Below are positions 10,685 to 18,542 of a stretch of 64,000 bases of DNA, piece after piece. Positions within the stretch are counted from its first letter, which is position 1, and each line of letters begins with the position of its first letter. The stretch covers positions 2,790,001-2,854,000 of the forward strand of contig NZ_CP024902.1 in assembly GCF_003330765.1 (NCBI RefSeq), in the 5' to 3' direction. The notes beneath the pieces were generated by a model, which did no database searches, was not told the DNA's origin, and saw only the letters and a list, made by a program, of their open reading frames with translations. Source of the stretch: Burkholderia pyrrocinia (lineage in GTDB: Bacteria > Pseudomonadota > Gammaproteobacteria > Burkholderiales > Burkholderiaceae). The translations under genes and the position numbers were made by a program.

Positions 10685-10729
10685 ATTCGGGCGGCCGGCG
10701 CGCCGCCCATCGACTTCCCCGCTTCCCGG

Positions 10730-11422
10730 ATGCCGCCGATGACCTTTTCCGCCGCGCTCTTCGACATGGACGGCCTGCTCGTCGATTCCGAGCGGACCAT
10801 CATGAACACGTGGATCGACGTGTCGAATACGCACGGTGTCGCGCTGACCGCCACCGACTATCTGCAGATCGTCGGCCGCTCGTTCGCCGAAGGCCAGGTC
10901 ATCCTGGCGCGGCTGATCGGCAACGCCGATACGTTCGATGCCGTACGCGTCCGCGTGCGCGAACAGCTCGCGGCGCCCGAACCGCATCCGAAGTTTCCGC
11001 TGAAGCCCGGCGCGTTCGCGCTGCTCGACGCGCTCGCGCAGGCCGGCATTCCGTGCGCGGTCGCGTCGTCGTCCGCGTGCGACGTGATCCGTGCGCGGCT
11101 CGACGCGGTCGGCGTGCTGCCGTTCTTCCGCGCGATCGCGGGCGGCGACGAAGTCGCGCGCGGCAAGCCCGACCCGGCCGTCTACCGGCTCGCGGCCGAA
11201 CGCCTCGGCGTGCCGGCGCACGAGTGCGTTGCGTTCGAGGACAGCGACTTCGGCGCGCAGTCGGCCGCCGGCGCGGGCGCATCGGTCGTCACCGTGCCCG
11301 ACCTGAAGGCGCCGACGCCTGAAATCGTCGCACTGAGCCTGCACGTGCTCGCATCGCTCGATGATGCGGTCGCGCTCGTGCCGTCGTGGTTCGGCCGGCA
11401 CGACACGCAACAGCCCGCGTAG
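10730..11422 (+). CDS. HAD-superfamily hydrolase (phosphoglucomutase-like subfamily)
   Basis: A 230-aa cytosolic protein. The nucleophile motif FDMDGLLVDSE lies near residue 10, motif II is at VASSSACDVI, the conserved Lys is in GKPDPAVY, and the acidic motif is FEDSDFGAQSAAGAGA. An alpha-helical cap lies between motifs I and II. These features place it with beta-phosphoglucomutase/2-deoxyglucose-6-phosphatase-like HADs; the substrate is unknown. ATG 10730 and ATG 10739 are both possible (product begins MPPMTF or MTF), with no clear ribosome site to decide. Convergent with the decarboxylase operon. Confidence 0.85.
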   Translation: MPPMTFSAALFDMDGLLVDSERTIMNTWIDVSNTHGVALTATDYLQIVGRSFAEGQVILARLIGNADTFDAVRVRVREQLAAPEPHPKFPLKPGAFALLDALAQAGIPCAVASSSACDVIRARLDAVGVLPFFRAIAGGDEVARGKPDPAVYRLAAERLGVPAHECVAFEDSDFGAQSAAGAGASVVTVPDLKAPTPEIVALSLHVLASLDDAVALVPSWFGRHDTQQPA

Positions 11423-11468
11423 GCCGCGCGAACGCGTCACGCGCGGCACGTTTCACGCCTTCCAATGC

Positions 11469-11495
11469 AAACGGGCACCCGAGGGTGCCCGTTTT
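11469..11495. terminator. Bidirectional terminator between the HAD and LprI-like genes
   Basis: AAACGGGCACCC-GA-GGGTGCCCGTTTT has a 12-bp perfect stem with an A-run before and a T-run after, so it can serve both convergent genes. Confidence 0.9.
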
Positions 11496-11530
11496 GTCTT
11501 GTCGCCAAACCACCGGCGTCACGACGGCTG

Positions 11531-12361
11531 CTACTTGTTGCCGGCCGTCTCCGACAACCGCTTCATCGTCGCGATGCGCGCGCCGATCAGGTCGACGCGC
11601 CCGTCCTCGCCGACCAGCGGTGCGGTCGCATCGCGGAACGCGACCCACGCGCGCTGCGCGCGCACGAGCGTCGCGGCCGAATGCGCAGGCATCTTGCGAC
11701 GCAGCTTCTGGTAATAACGGTTCAGGTCGAACAGCGCGTGCTCGCACGCGGCATCCTGTTCGCAAGGCCGCACGCGGCGCACGGCCGGATCGCGCGGCGC
11801 GTTGTTCGCCGGCTTGCCGTTCGGCGCGGCCGCGCCCTGGGCCGCGCTCGCACCGCCCTGCGCGCCGCTCGTGGCCGCGACCGGTACGGCAGCGGGCGGC
11901 GGCGCATAGCGATCGGCCGCACCGCGCAGCGCCAGCGCACGATCGCGCACGGGCTGCAGTTGCATGTCGGCGCTCGACATCGTATACGCCGTGCCGCGCG
12001 TCGTGTCGTACACGGCCTTCAGCAGATGCACTTCGTCCTTGCGCCACGTAAGCCAATGGCGCTGGCTGTCCTGCCAGCCGCGCTTCGCGTCGGCCGGCGC
12101 ATCCTTCAGGAGGCGCTGGTACGCGTCGTCCATCACGGCTTGCCACTGCTGCTGCGCTTCGCCCATGCACTGGATCTGGCCAGCCGTCGACGACCGGTCG
12201 CGCCGCGCGAGACATTGCCGCATCGCGACGTCGATCGGGTCGGCCGCGGCGACTTCCGCGTGCGCCACACCCAACCCCGCCAGCCCCGCCGACCCTGCCG
12301 TCCAGACGGCGAGCGCGGCCACCGCCGCGCGCATCGCCTGGATTCGTCCGTGCGTCGCCAT
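11531..12361 (-). CDS. Exported protein with two LprI-like (DUF1311) modules
   Basis: A 276-aa protein. An N-terminal signal peptide (about residues 1-36, ending GVAHA) exports it. Two related Cys/Trp-rich helical modules follow: one at about 45-140 (CLARRDRSS, QIQCMGEAQQQW, DSQRHWLTWRKDE) and one at about 190-276 (CEQDAACEHALFDLN, RAQRAWVAFRDA). They are separated by an Ala/Pro/Gly linker. The spacing of Cys and Trp resembles DUF1311, the family of LprI-type lysozyme inhibitors; inhibitor activity here is inference. Its ATG shares one base with the decarboxylase stop (TGATG), so the two are co-translated. I do not know a described role for this pairing. Confidence 0.75.
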   Translation of the reverse strand: MATHGRIQAMRAAVAALAVWTAGSAGLAGLGVAHAEVAAADPIDVAMRQCLARRDRSSTAGQIQCMGEAQQQWQAVMDDAYQRLLKDAPADAKRGWQDSQRHWLTWRKDEVHLLKAVYDTTRGTAYTMSSADMQLQPVRDRALALRGAADRYAPPPAAVPVAATSGAQGGASAAQGAAAPNGKPANNAPRDPAVRRVRPCEQDAACEHALFDLNRYYQKLRRKMPAHSAATLVRAQRAWVAFRDATAPLVGEDGRVDLIGARIATMKRLSETAGNK

Positions 12362-14640
12362 CAGTCGCGCACGCAGTCGACGAAGTACTCGACGCGGCCG
12401 TTCACCTCTTCCGCGACGAGGCCGTGGATGTCGGTGTGGAAGCCCGGGAAACGCGCGTTGAAGTCGCGCGCGAACCGCAGGTAGTTCATGATCGTCTTGT
12501 TGAAGCGCTCGCCCGGGATCAGCAGCGGAATGCCCGGCGGGTACGGCGTGAGCAGGATGCTCGTCACGCGGCCTTCGAGCTCGTCGAGCGGCACGCGGTC
12601 GATCTTGCGGTGCGCGAGCTTCGCGAACGCGTCCGACGGCTTCATCGCGGGCTCCATGTCCGACAGGTACATCTCGGTCGTCAGGCGTGCGATGTCGTTC
12701 GCGCGGTACACGTCGTGGATCTGCGCGCACAGGTCGCGCAGGCCGATGCGCTCGTAGCCCGGATGCTGCGCGACGAATTCCGGCAGCACGCGCCACAGCG
12801 GCTGGTTGTTGTCGTAGTCGTCCTTGAACTGCTGCAGCTCGGTCACCATCGAGTTCCAGCGGCCCTTCGTGATGCCGATCGTGAACATGATGAAGAACGA
12901 ATACAGGCCGGTCTTCTCGACGATGATCCCGTGCTCGGCCAGGTACTTCGTGACGATCGCGGCCGGAATGCCCGTCTCGCCGAACTCGCCGTCGACGTCG
13001 AGCCCCGGCGTGATGATCGTCGCCTTGATCGGGTCGAGCATGTTGAAGCCTTCCGCGAGCGCACCGAAGCCGTGCCAGTGGTCGTTCGGCTTCAGCATCC
13101 AGTCTTCGCGCGAACCGATACCTTCTTCCGACAGGTTGTCCGGGCCCCACACGCTGAAGAACCAGTCGTCGCCATATTCGGCGTCGACCTTGCGCATCGC
13201 GCGGCGGAAATCGATCGCCTCGGCGATCGATTCCTCGACGAGCGCGGTGCCGCCCGGCGGCTCCATCATCGCGGCCGCGACGTCGCACGACGCGATGATC
13301 GCGTACTGCGGGCTCGTCGACGTGTGCATCAGGTACGCCTCGTTGAAGCGGTGCTTGTCGAACGTACGGTTCTCAGAATCCTGCACGACGATCTGCGATG
13401 CCTGCGAGATGCCCGCGAGCAGCTTGTGCGTCGAGTGCGTCGCGAACACGAGCGCGCCGGTGCGCGGGCGGCCGTCGCCGATCGCGTGCATGTCGCGGTA
13501 GAAGTCGTGGAACGTCGCATGCGGCAGCCACGCTTCATCGAAGTGCAGCGTGTCGAGCAGGTCGCCGAGCAGGTCCTTGATCATCTCGACGTTGTAGACC
13601 ACACCGTCGTACGTGCTCTGCGTGATCGTCAGGATCCGCGGCTTCATGTCCGGGTTCTCGCGCATCGCCTCGCGCGCGAACGGGTTCGCCTCGATCTTCT
13701 TGCGGATGTTCTCCGGCTTGAATTCGTCGCGCGGGATCGGCCCGATGATGCCGAAATGGTTGCGCGTCGGCGTGAGGAACACGGGAATCGCGCCCGTCAT
13801 CGTGATCGCGTGCAGGATCGACTTGTGGCAGTTGCGGTCGACCAGCACGATGTCGCCAGGCGCTACCGTCGCGTGCCAGACGATCTTGTTCGACGTCGAC
13901 GTGCCGTTGGTCACGAAGAACAGGTGGTCGGCGCTGAAGATGCGCGCCGCATTGCGCTCGGACGCCGCGACCGGACCCGTGTGGTCGAGCAGCTGGCCGA
14001 GTTCGTCCACCGCGTTGCAGACGTCCGCGCGCAGCATGTTCTCGCCGAAGAACTGGTGGAACATCTGGCCGAGCGGGTTCTTCAGGAACGCGACGCCGCC
14101 CGAGTGGCCCGGGCAGTGCCACGAGTACGAGCCTTCGTCCGCGTACTTGACCAGTTCCTTGAAGAACGGCGGCGCGAGCGAGTCGAGATAGACCTTCGCC
14201 TCGCGGATGATGTGGCGCGCGACGAACTCAGGCGTGTCCTCGAACATGTGGATGAAGCCGTGCAGCTCGCGCAGGATGTCGTTCGGCAGATGGCGCGACG
14301 TGCGCGTCTCGCCGTACAGGAAGATAGGGATGTCCGCGTTGCGGCGACGCACTTCGGTGACGAACGCGCGCAGCTCGATGATCGCGGTCGCGAGCTCGGG
14401 CAGCTCGCCGTCCGCGCCGGTTTCGCCGAGCATGAGTTCGTCGTCGTCGATCGACAGGATGAAGCACGATGCGCGGCTCGACTGCTGCGCGAACGACGTC
14501 AGATCGCCGTAGCTCGTGAGGCCGAGGACTTCGACGCCCTCCTTCTCGATCGCTTCGGCCAGCGCCCGGATGCCGGAGCCCGAGATGTTCTCGGAGCGGA
14601 AATCTTCGTCGATGATGACGACGGGGAAACGAAACTTCAT
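12361..14640 (-). CDS. Orn/Lys/Arg decarboxylase, PLP-dependent (inducible-type, with receiver-like N-domain)
   Basis: A 759-aa enzyme of the ornithine/lysine/arginine decarboxylase major domain family. Residues about 1-130 form the wing (CheY-like) domain, and about 150-600 the PLP domain with the cofactor lysine in HSTHKLLAG (Lys406). The C-terminal domain follows. These decameric enzymes consume a proton while removing CO2 from a basic amino acid, for acid resistance or polyamine synthesis. Length and wing domain fit LdcC/AdiA/SpeC, but I cannot assign the substrate. No antiporter gene is adjacent, unlike adi or cad systems. Translationally coupled to the exported protein downstream. Confidence 0.9.
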   Translation of the reverse strand: MKFRFPVVIIDEDFRSENISGSGIRALAEAIEKEGVEVLGLTSYGDLTSFAQQSSRASCFILSIDDDELMLGETGADGELPELATAIIELRAFVTEVRRRNADIPIFLYGETRTSRHLPNDILRELHGFIHMFEDTPEFVARHIIREAKVYLDSLAPPFFKELVKYADEGSYSWHCPGHSGGVAFLKNPLGQMFHQFFGENMLRADVCNAVDELGQLLDHTGPVAASERNAARIFSADHLFFVTNGTSTSNKIVWHATVAPGDIVLVDRNCHKSILHAITMTGAIPVFLTPTRNHFGIIGPIPRDEFKPENIRKKIEANPFAREAMRENPDMKPRILTITQSTYDGVVYNVEMIKDLLGDLLDTLHFDEAWLPHATFHDFYRDMHAIGDGRPRTGALVFATHSTHKLLAGISQASQIVVQDSENRTFDKHRFNEAYLMHTSTSPQYAIIASCDVAAAMMEPPGGTALVEESIAEAIDFRRAMRKVDAEYGDDWFFSVWGPDNLSEEGIGSREDWMLKPNDHWHGFGALAEGFNMLDPIKATIITPGLDVDGEFGETGIPAAIVTKYLAEHGIIVEKTGLYSFFIMFTIGITKGRWNSMVTELQQFKDDYDNNQPLWRVLPEFVAQHPGYERIGLRDLCAQIHDVYRANDIARLTTEMYLSDMEPAMKPSDAFAKLAHRKIDRVPLDELEGRVTSILLTPYPPGIPLLIPGERFNKTIMNYLRFARDFNARFPGFHTDIHGLVAEEVNGRVEYFVDCVRD

Positions 14641-14721
14641 GGGCGATTCTCCAAAAAGAACGACCGCGGCGCGTCACGCGCAGCGGTCACCCGGAAACCG
14701 GTGAGACGTTATGCAACCAGA

Positions 14722-15291
14722 TCAGGTTTTCGGCAGCGTGACACCGCGCTGACCCTGATACTTGCCGCCGCGATCGGCGTACGACACGTCGCACACTTCG
14801 TCGCTCTCGAAGAAGAGCACCTGCGCAACGCCTTCGTTCGCGTAGATCTTCGCGGGCAGCGGCGTGGTGTTCGAGAATTCCAGCGTGACGTAGCCTTCCC
14901 ACTCGGGTTCGAACGGCGTCACGTTGACGATGATCCCGCAGCGCGCATAGGTCGACTTGCCGAGGCAGACCGTCAGCACGGTGCGCGGGATGCGGAAATA
15001 TTCGACGGTGCGGGCCAGCGCGAACGAATTCGGCGGGATGATGCACACGTCGCCCTTGAAATCGACAAACGAACCTTCGTCGAAGTTCTTCGGATCGACG
15101 ATCGTCGAGTTGATGTTCGTGAAGATCTTGAATTCGTCTGCGCAGCGGATGTCGTAGCCGTAGCTCGACGTGCCGTAGCTGACGATCCTGCGACCGTCCT
15201 CGGACTCGCGGACCTGACCGGGCACGAACGGCTCGATCATCTTGTGCTCTTCGGCCATGCGCCGAATCCATTTGTCGGACTTGATGCTCAT
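14722..15291 (-). CDS. dcd: dCTP deaminase
   Basis: A 189-aa cytosolic homotrimer subunit that deaminates dCTP to dUTP, feeding dTMP synthesis. The family motifs are present: [17 protein letters not shown] near residue 40, [11 protein letters not shown], the active-site region [21 protein letters not shown], and the C-terminal [14 protein letters not shown] that closes over the nucleotide. Length matches the E. coli enzyme. ATG 15291 gives the standard N-terminus [13 protein letters not shown]. It lies 81 bases ahead of the decarboxylase gene on the same strand, so co-transcription is possible. Confidence 0.97.
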   Translation of the reverse strand: MSIKSDKWIRRMAEEHKMIEPFVPGQVRESEDGRRIVSYGTSSYGYDIRCADEFKIFTNINSTIVDPKNFDEGSFVDFKGDVCIIPPNSFALARTVEYFRIPRTVLTVCLGKSTYARCGIIVNVTPFEPEWEGYVTLEFSNTTPLPAKIYANEGVAQVLFFESDEVCDVSYADRGGKYQGQRGVTLPKT

Positions 15292-15410
15292 ATCGGGGCG
15301 CCTGGATACGCTGCGTGACGGTGGGTGTTAAGCGAAGGCCGCCGGTTCGAGACGGCGGCCGGGAAAGGCGCACATTTTACGCGATCATCGTCCCGCGCAC
15401 GCGGCAGCCG

Positions 15411-15947
15411 TCAACGGATCACGCCGCAGGCGAGCGCGGCCCCCGCGCCATGCTGCGGAAACGCGGGATCGCTCGATTCGCGGTGCACCAGCGCCGCGCG
15501 GTTCAGCGCCGAGCGCACGCCATCGAGGGCCAGATCGGGGGCGACGATGAAGCCGGCCGCGACGCCGTTCGCATCCGCATGGATGTTGCCGAGATCGCCG
15601 GCGACGCGGGCACCCGCGCGCAGGCGATCGGCGGCCGGCGCGAACACCTGGCCGGCGCTCGAGCCGTCGCCCGCGTTGCAGTCGCCGCGCTCGTGCACCT
15701 GCAGCGCGTGATCGCTGTTGGGCGGCAGGCCGACCAGGTTGTAGGTGACCTGGACACCGTCCGGACGCTCGACGAACGTCACCGCGCCGCGTGCCTGCGA
15801 GCCGACCGTCGGCTGCAGTTGTGCGTCGGCCCGTTTTTCGTGCGACGAGGAAAAGGAGCTGCAGCCGGCCAGCAGGCCCAGCGCGGCGGCGGCCAGCAGC
15901 GCGCACCGCGCGCGGCCGGCGCGCGCGCCGTGATGTCGTTGTTTCAT
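15411..15947 (-). CDS. Cu/Zn superoxide dismutase-family lipoprotein lacking most metal ligands
   Basis: A 178-aa protein with signal peptide and lipobox LLAGC (Cys29); Ser at +2 predicts the outer membrane. The SodC fold is recognisable: VTYNLVGLPPNSDHALQVHERGDC, AGDLGNIHADANG, a C-terminal ACGVIR, and the disulfide pair Cys90/Cys174. Aligned with E. coli or human SOD1, however, the first copper histidine is Gln83 and the bridging histidine is Val101. No KHHGGP-like zinc histidine exists, and the next zinc histidine is Val115. Only His85, Asp118 and His155 remain. I would therefore not call it a working dismutase from sequence alone. A periplasmic SodC has been studied in B. cenocepacia, as I recall; whether it is this orthologue I cannot check. 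Confidence 0.8.
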   Translation of the reverse strand: MKQRHHGARAGRARCALLAAAALGLLAGCSSFSSSHEKRADAQLQPTVGSQARGAVTFVERPDGVQVTYNLVGLPPNSDHALQVHERGDCNAGDGSSAGQVFAPAADRLRAGARVAGDLGNIHADANGVAAGFIVAPDLALDGVRSALNRAALVHRESSDPAFPQHGAGAALACGVIR

Positions 15948-16080
15948 TCGATCCTCATGCCGGCTGATGGCCGTTTGATACGACGGCCGCGCCGGGCGGG
16001 TAAAGGAACCCGGGAAAAGTCGCCATGATACCGCGCCTCGCGGCGCCGTAAGCAGCGTAAGGCCCCGCCCCGCAAGGGTT

Positions 16081-17172
16081 TTACGTATTTTGAACAACGA
16101 TCGACGGAAACTTCGACGTCATGTCGCGCGCGCGCTCGGCAATCGCCAGCGCAACCCCGCGCGCGATGTCGCGGTAGCGACGCGCCAGCGCGCCGTCCGG
16201 CTCGGCCGCGACGGTCGGCGTGCCGCTGTCGGCCCGCTCGCGGATCGCCATGTCGAGCGGCAGGCTGCCGAGCACGTTCACGTCGTAGTCCTTCGCCATC
16301 CGCTCGGCCCCGCCGGCGCCGAAGATGTGCTCCTCGTGGCCGCAGTTCGAGCAGACATGGATGCTCATGTTCTCGACGATGCCGAGGATCGGAATCCCGA
16401 CCTTCTCGAACATCTTCAAGCCCTTCTTCGCGTCGAGCAGCGCGATGTCCTGCGGCGTCGTGACGATCACCGCGCCCGTGACGGGCACGCGCTGCGCGAG
16501 CGTCAGCTGGATGTCGCCCGTGCCGGGCGGCATGTCGACGATCAGGTAGTCGAGTTCGCGCCAGTTGGTCTGGCGCAGCAGCTGCTCGAGCGCGGAGGTC
16601 GCCATCGGGCCGCGCCATACCATCGGGTTGTCTTCCTCGATCAGGAAGCCGATCGAGTTGGCCTGCAGCCCGTGGCCGACGAGCGGGTTCATCGACTGGT
16701 TGTCGGGAGACTCGGGGCGCTGGCCGTGGATGCCGAGCATCGTCGGCAGCGACGGGCCGTAGATGTCGGCGTCGAGGATGCCGACCGACGCGCCTTCCGC
16801 GGCGAGCGCAAGCGCGAGGTTCACGGCCGTCGTGCTCTTGCCGACGCCCCCCTTGCCCGACGCGACCGCAACGATGTTCTTCACGTTCGGCAGCAGCTTC
16901 ACGCCGCGCTGCACCGTGTGCGCGACGATCTCCTGCGACACGGCGACGCGCGCGTCGCGCACGCCGGGCACGGCCTGCAGTGCCGCGGCGACGCGCGCGC
17001 GCACGTCGTCGTGCTGGCTGCGCGCCGGATAGCCGAGCACCACGTCGAGCGCCACGACGTCGCCGTCGATCGCGACGTTGCGCACGCCCTTGTGCGCCGC
17101 ATACGGACGGTCGGTATTGGGGTCGACGACTGCCGCCAGCGCGGCGTCGACTTGTGCCCGGTCAATGCTCAT
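16081..17172 (-). CDS. apbC: Iron-sulfur cluster carrier ATPase ApbC/Mrp
   Basis: A 363-aa cytosolic P-loop ATPase that holds and transfers Fe-S clusters. Residues about 1-85 are a DUF59/MIP18-like domain. The deviant Walker A SGKGGVGKST lies at about 105-114, DADIYGPSLPTMLG follows, and the cluster-binding CxxC is in HVCSNCGHEEHIFG. ATG 17172 has GGAG 8 bases upstream. Alone on the minus strand, divergent from the OmpA-family gene; the 349-base gap between them holds both promoters but no further gene that I can support. Confidence 0.95.
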   Translation of the reverse strand: MSIDRAQVDAALAAVVDPNTDRPYAAHKGVRNVAIDGDVVALDVVLGYPARSQHDDVRARVAAALQAVPGVRDARVAVSQEIVAHTVQRGVKLLPNVKNIVAVASGKGGVGKSTTAVNLALALAAEGASVGILDADIYGPSLPTMLGIHGQRPESPDNQSMNPLVGHGLQANSIGFLIEEDNPMVWRGPMATSALEQLLRQTNWRELDYLIVDMPPGTGDIQLTLAQRVPVTGAVIVTTPQDIALLDAKKGLKMFEKVGIPILGIVENMSIHVCSNCGHEEHIFGAGGAERMAKDYDVNVLGSLPLDMAIRERADSGTPTVAAEPDGALARRYRDIARGVALAIAERARDMTSKFPSIVVQNT

Positions 17173-17521
17173 CGAAACTCCGTGAAAACGTTTTTCTCGC
17201 GCGCAAACGTCAAAAAATATCAAATTACGCTGCGAAAATCGGGAAAAGTGAAAGAATCTGTTGCATGCCATTGCGCGAACGCGCGGCCCGGCGCAATCTT
17301 CGCGTGCGGCACGCTATGGGGCCAAATCGGCCACTTACCGCCTATATTGTAGAGGCTGACGCGTCGCCCTGTCCGAACAGCCACGCTGACGGACTGGGCA
17401 TGCGGCCGCTTCGGCGGCTGCCGCGAACGCAGGCTTGCCCTCCTTTTTCGGGCGGGCCTGCGCAGGGAGCCGTAACTGTTGTTGTCGTTGTCGACTCGTT
17501 CAACCAAGAGAGGAATCCAAG

Positions 17522-18166
17522 ATGAACATGAAAATCGCGACTCGCCTGTCCGTCTTCGTGCTGGCCGGCGCCGTGCTGGCTGGCTGCGCATCGCCGCAAG
17601 GCACCAACACGGCCGTCGGTACCGGCACGGGTGCGGCACTGGGCGCCGGCATCGGCGCACTGGCGGGCGGCGGCAAGGGCGCGGCGATCGGCGCAGGCGT
17701 TGGCGCGCTGGTCGGCGGCGTGACGGGTTACAACTGGCAGGCGATCAGGAACAAGCTCGCGCCGTCGGCAGCGAAGACGGGCACGCAGGTGACCGAGCAG
17801 CCGGACGGTTCGCTGAAGCTGAACGTGCCGAGCTCGGTGACGTTCGCGACGAACCAGTACGCGATCACGCCGGCATTCACGCCGCTGCTGAACGACCTGG
17901 CGACGACGCTGAACCAGAACCCGCAAGTGACGGCATCAGTCGTCGGCTATACGGACAGCACGGGCTCGGCGCAGCTGAACCAGACGCTGTCGCAGAACCG
18001 CGCGCAAAGCGTCGTGAACGCGCTCTCGCAGCGCGGCGTCAACGGCGGCCGCCTGTCGGCGCAAGGCATGGGCGCATCGAACCCGATCGCAGACAACGCG
18101 AGCGAAGCCGGCCGCGCGCAGAACCGCCGCGTCGAAATCTACCTGCGCGCAGCTCAGGCGCAGTAA
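17522..18166 (+). CDS. OmpA-family outer-membrane lipoprotein with glycine zipper
   Basis: A 214-aa protein. The signal peptide ends in lipobox VLAGC (Cys22), with Ala at +2 predicting the outer membrane. Residues about 34-72 form a glycine zipper (GTGTGAALGAGIGALAGGG), a YMGG-type membrane-inserting region. Residues about 100-214 are an OmpA-like peptidoglycan-binding domain, with VVGYTDSTGSAQLNQTLSQN and NRRVEIYLRA. The protein probably anchors the outer membrane to peptidoglycan. ATG 17522 is preceded by AGAGG. Codon use suggests strong expression, and a structured 3' region follows. Confidence 0.92.
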   Translation: MNMKIATRLSVFVLAGAVLAGCASPQGTNTAVGTGTGAALGAGIGALAGGGKGAAIGAGVGALVGGVTGYNWQAIRNKLAPSAAKTGTQVTEQPDGSLKLNVPSSVTFATNQYAITPAFTPLLNDLATTLNQNPQVTASVVGYTDSTGSAQLNQTLSQNRAQSVVNALSQRGVNGGRLSAQGMGASNPIADNASEAGRAQNRRVEIYLRAAQAQ

Positions 18167-18175
18167 GCGCGCGAC

Positions 18176-18375
18176 GAGGAGAATGCGCGGGCACGCCGCC
18201 CGCGCAGCCCCGCCGGACAAGGCTTCCGTCGGGGCCGGTAACAAAGCGAAAAAATTTTCGAACTTCTGTCGCAGGCCGCGGTCAGTATTTACGGTACGCG
18301 GCTGGTGTTGCCGGCGCGTCACCATTCTCCTCTTGTCGTTGTTGCTCCGGGGCCGTATCCGCCCCGGTTTTTTTT
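18176..18375 (+). ncRNA. Candidate 3'-UTR-derived small RNA after the OmpA-family gene
   Basis: GAGGAGAATG (18176-18185) is exactly complementary to CATTCTCCTC (18323-18332), enclosing about 137 bases. A U/C-rich single-stranded stretch and a rho-independent terminator follow at once. Inside lies a second hairpin (GCGCGGGC/GCCCGCGC). This is the layout of an sRNA released from an mRNA 3' end, but no expression evidence exists here. The remaining intergenic DNA to metG (18376-18542) holds only the metG promoter. Confidence 0.35.
18347..18375 (+). terminator. Rho-independent terminator downstream of the OmpA-family gene
   Basis: CCGGGGC-CGTATCC-GCCCCGG followed by eight T. It lies about 180 bases after the stop codon, an unusually long 3' untranslated region. 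Confidence 0.9.
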
Positions 18376-18494
18376 GCCCGCAGATTTCGTGCTGCATCAC
18401 AGCATAACGCCGTCGGGCACGCCGCTTGCGCGGCCCCGCCCCTTCCGGCGCCCGGTCCGCGGCGCCCGCCCGCGTCGCTGGCCCGCGCCCCTGC

Positions 18495-18500
18495 TAGAAT
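18495..18500 (+). promoter_or_regulatory. Probable -10 element of metG
   Basis: TAGAAT followed by CGCGG, 42 bases before the metG start; the same 11-mer precedes argH. No clear -35. Confidence 0.4.
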
Positions 18501-18542
18501 CGCGGTTTCCCGTCGTTTTTCCGCTGTTCCTCTACAGACCCT

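Noticed and set aside
12424..15318. A 964-codon open frame on the plus strand across the decarboxylase and dcd
   Set aside because: It spans two well-supported minus-strand genes and the gap between them, with Arg/Val-rich translation typical of antisense GC frames.
18183..18407. A 74-codon frame after the OmpA-family gene starting next to GAGGAG
   Set aside because: The SD-like sequence is only one base from the ATG, and the frame runs through the terminator. The same bases are better explained by an RNA stem.
18376..18542. A SAM or T-box type leader before metG
   Set aside because: None of the conserved motifs were seen; only a -10-like box.
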